Below, piece by piece: positions 11,381 to 23,439 of a stretch of DNA of 64,000 bases. The notes beneath the pieces were generated by a model. The model did no database searches. It saw nothing but the letters and a program-made list of their open reading frames with translations, and was not told the DNA's origin. How positions within the stretch are numbered: the first letter of the stretch is position 1; every line of letters begins with the position of its first letter. The translations under genes were made by a program, and so were the position numbers. Source of the DNA: Nilaparvata lugens (lineage: Eukaryota; Arthropoda; Insecta; Hemiptera; Delphacidae); NCBI RefSeq assembly GCF_014356525.2, contig NC_052511.1, forward strand, positions 29,814,437 to 29,878,436, read 5' to 3'.

Positions 11381-12650
11381 CCCACACAGCACAAAAAGTT
11401 TAAAAAACGTTTAATAAATATTTAAAATGTATAAATCCAATAAACGTTATGAAAACAATGTTTAATAAACGTTAGGGAATTTTACTAAAATAAACGTTTA
11501 CTCTATAAACGTTTAATAAACGTCTAGAATGTATATTGCTGATAAACGTTATGAAAACAATGTTTGATAAACGTTAGAAATGTTTACTAAAATAAACGTT
11601 AGAAAGGTTGGTACAGTATGGAATTTCTACAGTACCTACCCAGTCAACACACTAAGTGAAAATGTTATAAGTGAAAATCAAACATTTTTTTCAGAAGGTG
11701 TCTCCCCCCCCTCACCTGTGTAACTTAATCCCTAAAAATGTATCAATTTAGGCTTTCTGACCAATAATTCCTAAGTGGAATTGAATTCCAATCCCTTTCT
11801 ATCTTCTTCAAAAATCATCTCCAACTCACCGTTATCGAGATAAAGAAAATGTTTCACACAAATATTAAGACTGAAATTTTTTTGAGTTTTCCAAAAAGTC
11901 TCACTTTAAGCTTTTTGTTCAATCCGGGTGCAGAATTGCAATTCAAATACTTTTTGTCTTTTGCGAAAATTGTCTAAAGTGCACTGTTAACCATATAATT
12001 GACCTTTTGCGCTAAATCCAGAGGCACTTTGAATAAATTTGCCAGATGTTCAAGTTTCCCAAAAAGTCGAAAAATTGTATTTCTAATCAATAGTTCGGAT
12101 GCAGAATTGAATTTCAAACACTTTTTGTCTCTTGCAAAAATCGTCTACAACGCACTGTTGATGATATAATAGACCTTTTGCGCTAATTTTAATCCAGATA
12201 GGGACTTGGAAAAAATTTGACAGATTTCTAAGTTTCCCAAAAATGTTCAAAAAAGCAGTCTTTTATCACTTATTCGGCTACAGAAGTAGATTTCCTGCAC
12301 TTCTTCTTCATGCAAAAATTCTGTCAGACGGGCCGTTGACGGGCTACTAACGTTTAAAATTTTAAATAATTGGTAATTGATGATGGAAAATTTTGAAAAA
12401 AATAATTAACGATTCTGTTCATGTTATAAACATTGATGTCCTAGAATTTCAAATGTTTCCATCCAAAATTGAAAAAGTTATATCATTTTTTCAAATTAGA
12501 ATCCAGTTTGTGCTAAAAATCATGTCACACATTAAGGAAATAGGCTTGGTATGAAATAATTTTCAAGTTTTAAATTCAAATAATAATAAACTAGGTACTA
12601 TTTTATTGATTCCAACATTATTTCAGTGGAAGCACAAATGTCCAAATGTT
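11381..12650 (+). mobile_element. DNA element, CCCACACAGCAC end (copy a1, left arm)
   Basis: It starts CCCACACAGCAC. The first about 210 bp holds eight or nine copies of AAACGTT in self-complementary contexts such as AAACGTTTA. The next 1 kb matches the inverse of 21350-22605 block by block, including an odd triplicated block in which phrases like GACAAAAAGTGTTTGAA recur. The two arms are 9 kb apart in opposite orientation. They are two copies of one family rather than the two ends of a single element, because the second copy interrupts a non-LTR endonuclease frame (22606-23439). No transposase is visible. Confidence 0.8.
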
Positions 12651-12740
12651 TCAAATGATTAATGAAATCATTAATCCGTCCCAGAAATATGGACTGTTTC
12701 AATGTTAACAATAAAGATTGTCTATATCAATAACTTTGAA

Positions 12741-12928
12741 ATTCCCGGGGTGATACATGCTTGTGCGGCTACTGCGCTTGAGCGACAGCCATTAAAGATT
12801 TCCTGTCTCCTTCAGTTTTCAGTAGTTGAAGGGTTGAAGGTGAAGTTGGTTCGTTGTTTGTTTATCCTTTATTTTATCGTGTCATCAAGTTGATGATGAT
12901 TTTTGATTGCTGAAGGTCTTAAATCAAG
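12741..12928 (+). other. Candidate non-coding 5' exon with splice donor
   Basis: A locally GC-richer segment ends at AAATCAAG|GTAAGAT, a good donor. It lies 1548 bp from the CCCACACAGCAC end at 11381. In the inverted copy an analogous segment ends at GAAAG|GTAAGTT, 1519 bp from its end. The shared spacing suggests a 5' exon belonging to the element family. Transcription is not shown by sequence alone. Confidence 0.3.
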
Positions 12929-14051
12929 GTAAGATCATTCATTTATGTCTAGGATATTTATTGATAAGTTTAATAGCATACCGGTACAGAAGTTACCTAC
13001 TAAACAAAGCTGTTTAGCCTAGTGATGGCAAAGCGTTCCCCAGACAAATTTGTAAAGCACATGTTGTTTTTAAAAGCACTACCGGTATGGTAAATAATTA
13101 TGTTAGGCCCTATTAATAACCCTGATACAATATTAATTGCAATGTTTAGTGTGTATAAGTTAATTTTTTTCCATTTCTAAACCCAAACAGTTGATTTAAC
13201 CAACTGTTAACATTGTTGGTACCTTAAACTTGTAAAACAACTATCAAATGTGGTTTCAATTTTATGATTTGGGTAATAATCATAAATTACAGCTGTGATT
13301 CTAGTGGAGAAGATTGTTTTAATTTTCGGAACAAAATATTCCAAATTTATATTTATTTTACAGTTTCGAGTGCTAAGTAAAAAGAAATTTTGTTATCAAT
13401 TGAGATCTTAATCTTTCTAAATTCAAAATTAATAATAATTGTTTCAAGTGTTTGGTGAGAAAATTAGACAAAATTTTATTAAGTGAAGGAAACATAACCT
13501 TTTTTCTGGACTATTTTAATGAATCAAAATTCGGGGGAGGAACAGTTTTGGGCTGTGCCTGTTGATCCTCCCCAAATTATTTTAAATAATAATTTTGTAT
13601 CATTGAATCAATAAAATAATAATAATAAAATAATTTTTAAACTAGTGATTATATGATTCAGTAATATCATAATAGATTGATTTAATTATTATGAATGTTT
13701 AAGATATAAGAAGCTATTGTAAAATTTTACAATAATAAAGCTAATACCAGAATAGGCCTACCCACTAATAATATTAGTTATTTATAGGCATATTAGGGAC
13801 TATGGTTACATTTGACCTAATTAACTTTTTGAATACAGTATTTTGATTAGATAAAACATTATTTATTTCAATATGACTAGTATCAAATCAACCTCTTGAG
13901 AAATACTCTAAATAAACTGTAAATAGCAGCAATCATTCTTATTGATCGGCTACAATTTAATAATTAGTTCATAGTACCTCCCTTGTATTGGTTTATTGTT
14001 TTAATACTATCAATTTATTAAAACCATACTAAATTATTACTTTAAAATTTC

Positions 14052-14530
14052 GGTGTAAATGCACGTCCAGTGCCAACATACCTGTCATCAAATTTTTGGT
14101 TGGGATCGATTATTAAGTATGCTATTTTGAGCACAAAATCACAAAAATTAAACGGCGGTCACTATTGTTTTTGAAATAAACTAAGTTCAAAGTAGCACAA
14201 TTTTACATGCATTTAACCTATGAGTAGCAGCCATTTTGATTATTGAAATCATCAAATTATGATATTCCTAATCTGAGTTTTCCTAACCCAAAGCTTTTCC
14301 TAACCTAAGCTTTATTAACCTAAAGCTTTCCTAACCTTAGCTACTTATGGTTGCTACTTATAGCATAGGTTAAATGCATGTAAAGTTGTGCTACTTTGAA
14401 CTTAGTTTATTTTGAAAACAATAGTGACCGCCGTTTAATTTTTTGATTTTGTGCTCAAAATATCATACTAAATCGATCCCAACCAAAAATTTGATGACAG
14501 GTATGTTGGCACTGGACGTGCACTTTAGCC
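14052..14530. mobile_element. 479-bp foldback DNA element with 8-bp target duplication
   Basis: The arms (about 14052-14225 and 14350-14530) are reverse complements, sharing TGCACGTCCAGTGCC and TTTGATGACAGGTATG. AAAATTTC flanks it on both sides (14044-14051 and 14531-14538). The paralogous site near 24711-24720 reads AAAATTCC with nothing inserted. An 8-bp duplication fits hAT, P or Merlin-type elements; the GG...CC ends do not let me choose. The middle holds a few TTTCCTAACC repeats and no coding sequence. Confidence 0.88.
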
Positions 14531-15228
14531 AAAATTTCTTTCAATTGAATAATTGCTTTCATACATGTTCCATTTGATTTCAGACGAAGGTGGGAATAGA
14601 ACTGATTGATTGATTGATTGATTGAGTACTTTATTTATGTAGATTACAATATACACTGTCTTATACACTTATATACAATAGCTTACAATACAGCAAAATT
14701 ATAGATGAATTTACATGATATAGACTAAGAAAATAATTATTGAACTGTATATGATATGAAAAAGCAATTTGTAATATAATAACTATAGATAATAATTATA
14801 TTGTTATGCATCTACATAAATTGGCGGAGCTTTGGACATATCAATGTCCATTCTTCGGAAAGAATATTAAAAATATCCTCCCCACTAACTCTCTACCAAA
14901 ACGTTAATTTCATTATTTAAACTAAGGATTTATTTATTAATGGAAATATTGTGAAAGTTTTAATCAATATGAATATTTAAGAGAAAAAAAACAGAAAATT
15001 GATAAAGTAAAATAATTATATAGGTAGATAAGATCAAATAATTGATTAATAAAATGAAGTAGGCTGAAAGTAGATCAGGGTAATCAACTTTCAGTAATAT
15101 ACAGCAGTATGCAGTGGATAATTGAAATAACATGAGTTTATATAATATATATATACAATTCGTTCTATAACAGGTTTAAAGGTTTGTATTTGTGGGATGG
15201 GTGGGGGATGGTTGTGCAAGTGATCGTT

Positions 15229-17055
15229 CTAGGGCCGGACAGTTTCAGTCATTTGTTCCAAAAGATGTTTTTTTAAAGTCAGGATGAAGCTCGCTCGGCT
15301 CTTGATGGACCTGATAGAAACAGGAAGTGCATTCCATGCACAACAGGCACTGACTAAGAAGGATTTTGTGAAAATAGTAGTTCGATGATTGGGTATCCTT
15401 AAAGTACTTTCTCCAGTTCTAGTATGTGAAGCATCTATCCTCCTACCTTCAGAGACAAATTTGAAATCATCTTTAAAATAGTTCCGATTACCGTATTTCA
15501 AGATATCTCTAACAAGCTTGACTATTCGAAAAAGCCTTTGATTGGGAAGCTTCAATGTTGAACTAGCAATGTGGGCTGGGGTGATATGATCATGGCGTTG
15601 GAGAGAGTAGACGAAACGTAGACAATAATTTTGGCAACGCTGTAGTTTATCATTCAGAGTGACTTGCATATCGTTAAGAACAGAATTACAATACATTAAA
15701 TGTGGGAAGATGAGAGATTGAACCAATAATAATTTAATGTTTCTAGGGAGAATATCGTGCATTTTCTTCAATGCATGCATGGCTGAGAATACCTTTTTAC
15801 AAGTTTTTTTCACTTGTTCTGACCAGTCAAGAGTATTATTCATAATAATGCCTAAATTTTCAACTGAGCTACAGTAAGGAATCTCATTACCATCTACACT
15901 AATTTTGTGAATCGATTCAAGGTCAATATTGTTTATAAGACGAGAATATCCAATTATAATGGGTTGTGTTTTGATGGGATTAAGCTTAAGGCCATTTTTC
16001 CTTGTCCATTCCACTATCGAATTGATATCCTGATTCATTATTCCAACTGTTTCATTAATTTTTGTTATGGGACAGCTTTAATAGATTTGAAGGTCGTCTG
16101 CATAAGTATGGAAACTGGAGAATTTGATAATGGAAGAAAGGTCATTAGCATACAAAGTGAAGAGGAGAGGGCCTAAAATTGAACCTTGTGGTACTCCATG
16201 CATAACGTTTTTCCAAGTAGACTTATTGTCACCGACAGATACACATTGTTTCCTACCTAATAGATAGGATTTAAACCAAACTAACGAGTTGTGACTGAAA
16301 CCAAGAATAGCCAACTTATTCAGAAGGACTGTATGATCAACAGTATCAAATGCTTTAGAAAAATCAAATAGGGTGAGGATGGTGCATTTTCTTTGGTCCA
16401 TAGCTAACCTTATATCATCAGTGACACAGAGCAGAGCTGTTTCAGTTGAATGGAATTTTCTAAAGCCCGATTGAAAGTTATGAAGCTTACTATTGTTGTC
16501 TAGAAATTTTACAACTTGAGCATGGATGAGTCTTTCTAGCACTTTGGACAATGCAGGTAAAATACTGATTGGTCTAAAATCCTCAACTTTATTGGGTGAT
16601 GGAACTTTATTTAGAGGGCGAACCAGAGCAAACTTCCAGTTTTCAGGGAAAATGCCTTCTTCAAGTGACTTGTTGTATGTAATGGTTGGTAAAACAGCAA
16701 ATAACATCTTCTTGATAAATTTAATAGGAATTTTGTCTACACCCGTAGCATTACTATGAATACGTTGAATTGCTCTGAAAGTGTCTTCTTCTGAGATTGG
16801 ATGGGAATGAAATTGATCAGTAATTGGCAAATCTAAGTTTGTAACCTGCTCTTCAAGATCATCTATATGATTAGCAATGACAACTTCGTCGCGTTGGTTA
16901 GAGTGTGAAACGAAATGGTCATTTATATTGTTCAATGGTAAGTCTATTTGTGGATTCGGTTTCTGTTTGCCAAGCCCGAATTCTTTTATTCCCTGCCAAA
17001 GTGAATTAGAGTCTTGTATGTTGTTGGCCATAACGTTTTCTAAACGTTTATTCAA
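15229..17055 (-). pseudogene. Non-LTR reverse transcriptase, one nonsense codon
   Basis: The frame covers the RT domain and C-terminal region. Visible blocks are FRPISILPALSKVLE (finger/palm), DFSKAFDTVDH, GVPQGSILGPLLF and the catalytic YADD, then GLKLNPIKTQ, VENLGIIM.NTLDW, and a C-terminal LRIPNHRTT..KSF block typical of Jockey/CR1-like elements. A TAA at 16078-16080, eight codons after the start of YADD, separates 325- and 269-codon parts. The reading frame continues on both sides, so a single point mutation explains the break. All other RT blocks are intact, which implies fairly recent death. The N-terminal part before the NKRLENV block is missing because of the adjoining insert. Confidence 0.92.
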
Positions 17056-17089
17056 CCTTTAGTTTGGTACTGACCTTTACGTTTAATAA

Positions 17090-17300
17090 ACATTTATTTA
17101 AACGTTGTATTCAACATTTCGATAAACGTTATATCAACGTTTTGATAAACATTATAGTCAACTTTCAATAAACGTTATATCAACGTTTTGATAAACATTA
17201 TATCAACGTTTTGATAAACATTATATCAACGTTTTGATAAACATTACAGTCAACATTTCAATAAACGTTTTGATGAACATTATAATCAACCATTAGTTAA
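17090..17300 (+). repeat. 23-bp tandem array of AACGTT motifs
   Basis: About eight degenerate units of the form GATAAACATTATATCAACGTT, with AACGTT or AACATT at the core of each. It sits on the far side of the a2 block from the terminus at 22605 and looks like a subterminal array. Confidence 0.75.
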
Positions 17301-17314
17301 GCATTCGATTCTTT

Positions 17315-17850
17315 CCCAGGTAGCACAGAAACGTTGAAATAAAGTTAGAAACACGTAATACCTTAACGTTGAAAACACGAAAAAATGTCCGTCGTTTCCA
17401 CATTATTTTCAACGTTGAATAATAGTTGAAAAAACATCGTGGTAACCATTATCTTCAACTATCAACAGACGTTGAATTAGCCATACTTTTTAACCGGTAC
17501 CTTATTAATTACATGATAATATTTCTAAAATCATTGGAAAGAGATGAAAATACGAAATCATATTTCCATTTATTTACATATGATTTCATGTAACAGAAAT
17601 ATTACCGTGCAATGCGGTACATTGGTAAGGTGAAATAAAAACACAATAAAAACCATATTACTTCAATTTTGATCCACAAAAGTTATTATGATGAAAGTTG
17701 TTTAAAAAACTGAGATGGTTACAACCACATTACCATGGTAATTTAATATACTCTGCCATTGTATAGCTAAAATCTCAAAAATATTCTATGTCTGTAAGAA
17801 ACAGAACATAAAACTATTATATATTATATTGAATGATGAAATACGAAATA
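17315..17850 (+). mobile_element. DNA element end, CCCAGGTAGCACA family (copy b2)
   Basis: It starts CCCAGGTAGCACAGAAACGTT and matches the inverse of about 35165-35880, including TTCAACGTTGAA-type palindromes and the block ACCGTGCAATGCGGTACATTG. It lacks a 3' partner end in the vicinity, so it is a partial copy. Compared with 35291-35402 it lacks a hairpin insertion and so shows the older state. Confidence 0.8.
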
Positions 17851-18035
17851 AATATTTTTTCATTACCATGTTACAGTAAAACACTTTTATAAACTGCTTA
17901 TCACACTACATCCAACCACTTTTTAATTTTAAAAACTGAATATACAAAAGTTATGTATACATTCAAACAAAAATGTTGACTGTAATTGGAATACCAATAA
18001 AAATTGCAATAGATACAGTATTGACATTTCAAAAA

Positions 18036-18842
18036 ATCTGGTGTGGCGCACTCACACAACTTTCCTTGCCGTTATGAAAAATGATAGCCAGACGGTAGTG
18101 TTCACGCGCATCTCAAGTCTACTATTCAAAGATCTGAGCCAGCTGGTGACAGGCCAATAACGCTGGAGACACAAGAGGTCTGCTATCTCTCCATAGTGAA
18201 TGATTTAATAGAATCAACAGTTGTCAACAGTTTGCAATTGAAATAATCACATTTTCTCGAATTTGGAACTTATTTTCAATTTTAGGTGAAAATGTTACTG
18301 AACATTAATTGTATAGATTTTCATGCTCAATCTTTTCCACTTGAATTTTTTTGTTAAAATAGTATTTGAAGCCTGATAATTGAGAATCTGAAATCAAACT
18401 TTGCATAGATGAGGCGGAACTCCTGAAATTTTCAAAGATATGGGACTTGTGGCTGTTGATAGAGCTTAACAATGTCTATTTTAGGTATAAGTTTAATCAG
18501 AATCGTTAGAGACGTTCACGAGAAAATCGCGAAAACCCTGTTTTTGACAACATTTTTGCCATTTTAGTCGTCATCTTGAATTAAATTTGATAGAAATAGT
18601 TTGTGTCGGATCCTTATATTGTAAAGACCTTAAGTTCCAAATTTCAAGTCATTCCGTTAATTGGGAGATGAGATATCGTGTACACAGACACTCATACACA
18701 CATACCAATACCCAAAACCACTTTTTTGGACTCAGGGAACCTTGAAACGTATAGAGAAATTCATAAATTGGGGTACCTTAATTTTTTTTGGATAGCAATA
18801 CTTCCCTTACCTATGGTAATAGGGCAAGGAAAGTAAAAATTG
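18036..18842 (+). mobile_element. R1 repeat (full-length copy)
   Basis: About 807 bp starting TCTGGTGTGGCGCACTCACA and ending in a hairpin CTTCCCTTACCTAT..ATAGGGCAAGGAAAG followed by TAAAAATT. A short CA-rich microsatellite lies about 180 bp before the end. The same unit recurs at 61006-61821 (+), 36609-37215 (-, 3' part missing) and 42666-42836 (+, 5' part only). Different ends, a 3' hairpin and an internal microsatellite recall non-autonomous Helentron/HINE elements. That class assignment is my inference. Confidence 0.8.
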
Positions 18843-19488
18843 GTTTTGTTTTAGTAGAAGCACTAGCTGTATAGAACATGAACTAAATGTGACAGAGAGG
18901 CTTATTTAGTATAGAATAAAGAGACTATAATCACAATTTGGCCATTTGTTTGAGAAGGCTAAATTATGGTAAAAGTTTGGTGGATTTGAAAAAGCTAGCC
19001 AGCAATCAAAATGCTGAGAGAACAAATGGCCACAGTGTTATTATACAGTCTCTCTGTAGTGTGAAATAAAGAAAGTGAATATTAAATGCATGAAAAGTTT
19101 GTATATTGTAAAATTATTACAAAAAGATTATGGATGTTTGAGATTCTCTAAAAATTACTTATTGGCACTTGGCCTAGTTACATGTGATTGGTTGCTGGAT
19201 CATTTCTCCGTTTTTCTCGACCTCCATCATGGTCTTTGGAGAATCAAAACCAATTTTGGATTATTATATGGATTTCTTCATTTGGGGCACTGGAAGTAGA
19301 CTTGATGTTCCACACTGCACCTGAAAACAAAAATTTATAACCCACTGTGAAAAACAATAATATTTAAATTGAAAACTGCCATGTAATTTATATATATTTT
19401 TCCAGAAGAAAAATTTAGTGGGATTGAAGTTAGTAGAGATGTGATTAAGATGAGTTTGAGATGGGATATTATATATGAATATATATAT

Positions 19489-20115
19489 ACAGTTTGAGTC
19501 ATATGTATTGGGAACCATTCAATAACTTTGAGACTATTGTGGATATTACTGTAACTTTCAGGATACTCTATACTCAATTAGTATCATTTAGTAGTACTCA
19601 TTTAGTAGTTATACTCTATACTCTATTCATTTTGTATGAAAGTATCATAGAGCATTTTTATTGATGTCATCTTTCTTGTTTTAAAGAGGTCTTTAAAATG
19701 ATGTATCACACAATTGGTGTTTACATTTAAAATATTCGAGATACAATCCCTAAGTCATCCCCTTACGAGGGGTTGGGATTCAGTTATAAATATGTCAAAA
19801 GGTAGAATAACATTGCAAATCCTGAAATTTACAAAAAAAGGTGTTCACTGGGAACCGCATGGTTTTAAAAAGCCACAAATTTTCAAATTTTGAACAAAAA
19901 CTTTATTTTTTCACACAATGTGTTCTACAAACATGAAACTTGTAATTTTCTCAAAGTTTGTAGAACACATTGTGTAAAAAATAAAGTTTTTGATCAAAAT
20001 TTAAAATTTGTGGCTTTTTTAAAACCATGCGGTTCCAGTAAACACCCTTTTTATATCTAAAACTACAACATTCTCCAACTTATTGAAGGGCTCCCATACA
20101 TATGACTCACTCTGT
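19489..20115. mobile_element. R2 inverted-repeat element (copy 2)
   Basis: The left end ACAGTTTGAGTCATATGTAT and the right end ATATGACTCACTCTGT are inverted repeats, continuing for about 60 bp (CCATTCAATAA.TTTGAGAC). The interior shares GGTGTTTACATTTAAAATATT and the phrase GTCAAAAGGTAGA with the copy at 30705-31490. It has no coding sequence and contains an additional palindrome. Confidence 0.78.
19837..20050. repeat. Palindrome inside R2, about 96-bp arms
   Basis: Arms 19837-19932 and 19956-20050 are near-perfect reverse complements with a 23-bp loop (core phrases GGTTTTAAAAAGCCACAAA and TTCTACAAAC). The R2 copy at 30705 lacks it, so it is a separate insertion or local inverted duplication. 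Confidence 0.9.
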
Positions 20116-20709
20116 ATTTAATAAATATACCTACTCATGCTAAGAACTTGATCTGTGTAGAAAAGTTGGGGAAGATTGTGGGAACAAGTCAACTCATTGA
20201 AGATTCTAGTGAAGAAAAATAAATCAATTTCAAATAACATAGAATAACACTGATATAGCCTATTACGAAGGCCCGTTTACACAGTATAAGTTTAAACTAA
20301 AGTTCAAACCTTTTTTTTAGTTTAAAATAAATTTCTGTTTTTAGAGTATCATTTTGAACTGCCTACCTAACCTAGTCTATAAATCAAGAATTCACAGATC
20401 TTTGAATTAGGTACGGGTACTAAACTCATTGATGTGAGTAACTCAAGATTGATTTTAGTTATTCTTTTCTAATTAGCAATAAAAGTGTGTACTGCATTAT
20501 AATTTTAGAATTTTCTTGTCAGAAATTGAATAAGAATACAGTAACATATGTGCCCACTTTGAAAACAACCAACAACCAACTAGGCAGGTTCTTGGTACGG
20601 TAACTTAGCCCAAGTTAGGCTGGTTTAGTAAAGTTTAGCTTGAAAGTTTGTAGATGATGACTACTAATTAAAGCATAGTCTATTTTTGAGAATGAAATAT
20701 AGGCCTATT

Positions 20710-20815
20710 AAATTTATTTATTTATTCATAGATGGCTTTCATTGGCAGAGAGATCCTTTTGGATGTTCTGCCTTGCCGTATTGGTATTACCCATTGTGAT
20801 TTCCTATCAACACTC
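20710..20815 (-). mobile_element. 3' tail of a non-LTR element or SINE
   Basis: On the minus strand the segment TGCCAATGAAAGCCATCTATG is followed by a (AATA)n tail (20710-20726 on the plus strand). A unique short segment running into a simple-repeat tail is the usual 3' end of a 5'-truncated retroposon. The family is not recognised. Confidence 0.45.
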
Positions 20816-21086
20816 AAGTTTATAGGTTATAATATTAGGTTCTTCATGTTTTTAATATATTAAATAAGATGATATATTATGAAAGATGGTAATATAATAC
20901 GACTTATTTTTTCAACTTTTTAAATAAATAATAGAGACTATACCACAAGGTAACGTTTTCAGCATAGGTTAATTTTATGCTTGCCTAACACAATCACAGA
21001 AAACTATAAAGGGTAACAATGTGAATTTAATGTATCATACACATGAATACATAATATAATAAATAATTTGTAAATGTTTAACTTAC

Positions 21087-21260
21087 CTTTCAATCATTCA
21101 ACGGATACAGAAAACAAAAATAGACGATCACATCACATCCACAATTCCACTCACAGCTTTAAAAATGCGAGGTTAGGGTTACCTTACCGTTGGTCGTTGG
21201 TAACTTGGTATTTTCTTTGAGTTGAGCAGTTTCATTGCGCATGCTTGAATACAATTTTGC
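21087..21260 (-). other. Candidate 5' exon with splice donor in copy a2
   Basis: The minus strand ends at GATTGAAAG|GTAAGTT (donor at 21085-21086), 1519 bp from the element terminus at 22605. It mirrors the candidate exon at 12741-12928. The exon sequences are only weakly alike; spacing and donor are the shared features. Confidence 0.3.
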
Positions 21261-21349
21261 GCGATATTTGAATATTGGAGAATTCATAGATTCCGTGTTT
21301 TTAGGATAATTGACATAATATTAAGCATAATTAAGTGAAGCCACATAAG

Positions 21350-22605
21350 TGGCTTGTGATTGACACTTGAAATATTGTTGGAATCAATATAATAAAAGTG
21401 GTTATCATATTTCGAATTGAAAACTTGAAAATGATTTCAAAGTCTTGGTGTGTTATTTTATAAATGGCATTCTTTCAAGCATAAACTGGAATCCAATATG
21501 AAAAAATGATATAACTTATTCAATTTTGGTTAGAATTATTTGAGATTCTAGGACAATGTTGATAATATAAACAGAAATGTTTTTTGATTTTTTCAAAATT
21601 TTTTATCAATAATTACAAATTATTTAAAATTTTAAACGTCAGTAGCCCGTCAACGGCACGTTTGACGGGATTTTTGCATACCAAAAAAGTGCTGGAAATT
21701 CACTTCTACAGCCGAATTAGTCATAAAAGACTGCTTTTTCGAACATTTTTGGGAAACTTGAAAATCAGTCAAATTTATTCTAAGTCCCTATCTGTATTAA
21801 AATTAGCGCAAAAGGTCTATTATATAATCAACAGTGCGTTGTAGACGATTTTCGCAAGAGACAAAAAGTGTTTGAAATTCAATTCTGCATCCGAATTATT
21901 GATCAGAAATACATTTTTTTACTTTTTTGGGAAACTTAAACATTTGGAAAATTTATTCTAAGTCCTTCTGGATTTAGCGCAAAAGATCAATTATATCGTA
22001 AACAGTGCATTGTAGACGATTTTCGAAAAAGACAAAAAATGTTTGAATTGCAATTCTGAACCCGAATTGATCAACAAAAAGCCCGAAGTGAACTTTTTTG
22101 GAAAACTTACAAAAATTTCAGACTTAATAATTGGTGCAAAACATTATTTTTATCTCGATAACGGTGTGTTGGAGACGATTTTTGAAGAAGATAGAAAGGG
22201 GTTGAAATTCAATTCCACTTGAGAATTGTTGGTTAGAAAGCCTAAATTGAGACATTTTTAGGGATTAAGTTACAAAGGTTAGGGGGGGAGGAGACACCTT
22301 CTGAAAAAAATGTTTGATTTTCACTTAGTGTGTTGACTGGGTAGGTAGGCCTACTGTAAAAATTCCATACTGTACCAACCTTTCTAATGTTTCTTTTAGT
22401 AAACATTTCTAACGTTTATCAAACGTTGTTTTCATAACGTTTATCAGTATTATACATTCCAGACGTTTATTAAACGTTTATAGAGTAAACGTTTATTTTA
22501 GTAAACTTTTCTAACGTTTATTAAACGTTGTTTTCATAACGTTTATCGGATTTATACATTTTAAACATTTATTAAACGTTTTTTAAACTTTTTGTGCTGT
22601 GTGGG
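21350..22605 (-). mobile_element. Terminal arm of copy a2 (matches 11381-12650 inverted)
   Basis: On the minus strand it starts CCCACACAGCACAAAAAGTT at 22605 and runs through an AAACGTT array into the same 1-kb block sequence as 11381-12650. The junction at 22605/22606 falls inside an endonuclease reading frame, which fixes this as a true insertion boundary. Confidence 0.88.
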
Positions 22606-23439
22606 AATTTTCTGTTCTGGCTTAGGTATCTTATGGGAAAGTACACAGTAGATCAAATCATGTCCAGAAATAGCTGGGACTGGGATTTGGCCTGCTTGAA
22701 CAACCTTGTTAGGATCACTAACAATGAGAAGGTCAATGAGTGTGTCAGATACATTAGTATGATGAGTTGGATCGAGAGGTAAAATAGTCATGTTTAGGCA
22801 TTGGAAAATAGTAGTCAGTTGAAAGTAATCAAAGTTACGATTTGTCATGTTCAAGTCGGTGTTCATATCCCCCATAACTAGTATATGGCTATAACAAGGC
22901 ATAAGAGAAAGCAAGGCACTTTCGAAATCTGTAAAATGACCTATTTTTGGTGGGTGATAACAGATACCAACGAGTAATTTATCAGTACTAGATGAGGATA
23001 ATTCAAGTAGCATAAACTCTGGTCTGGAACAATACTCTTGTTTCGATGTGATTAAAACTTTTGTTTTGATACCATCTTTCACATAAATTGCTACACCCCC
23101 ACAAGCTTTATTTAATCTATCATTCCGGAAAAGATTATATCCAGGTAATGCAACAAAATTTGATGAAATACTAGGCTTCAAAAATGATTCGGGAATTCCA
23201 ATTATATTGAAGTCCTGAAAACGGAAGATTGCTCTGAGTTCATCAATGTGGCAGCTGAGGGATTGGATGTTAAGGTGAGCAGCCTTGAAAAGTATTTTGG
23301 AAGAGTGGAGCTTATTTGCTAGAAACATACCTGCGTCATTATTACTATTATTGAAATAATCATACCTACTTGAGGGCGAGTGAGCTGATGTGTCAGTGAG
23401 AGGCATCATGGAAGCAGCAGACCATGGAACCGACCTCAT
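22606..23439 (-). pseudogene. Non-LTR AP-endonuclease domain, cut off by insertion
   Basis: This is the endonuclease half of the non-LTR element whose RT is at 15229-17055. Motifs in order: HLNIQSL (N-terminal block), IIGIPESFL (normally ..E..L with the catalytic Glu), GGVAIYVKDGI, GICYHPP, VMGDMNTDL (GDxN catalytic block), DLLIVSD and SGHDLIYC (the SDH-type block, here SGHD). The frame opens at an ATG at 23439, and about 30 codons pass before the first conserved block. The genuine sequence ends at PKPEQKI; the last codons down to 22561 come from the inserted DNA element. Confidence 0.9.

Larger units (their letters stand above)
17050..22605. mobile_element. Inserted block ending CCCACACAGCAC (copy a2) with internal repeats
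   Basis: This block interrupts the non-LTR element between its endonuclease and RT frames. Its right end, at 22605, is the CCCACACAGCAC terminus read on the minus strand. Its left side begins in an AACGTT-rich array near 17050, and no clean terminus is seen there. Inside lie a second DNA family (17315), an R1 repeat, an R2 repeat and a short non-LTR tail, so the block is itself composite. No transposase frame was found. Confidence 0.7.

Noticed and set aside
18036..18842. R1 as a classical Helitron
   Set aside because: The end lacks CTRR and a clear A|T insertion site; only a Helentron/HINE-like reading remains possible.
11381..22605. One 11-kb DNA transposon with 1.2-kb terminal inverted repeats
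   Set aside because: The right end interrupts a non-LTR endonuclease frame, and the non-LTR element has its own target duplication, so the two arms belong to two copies.
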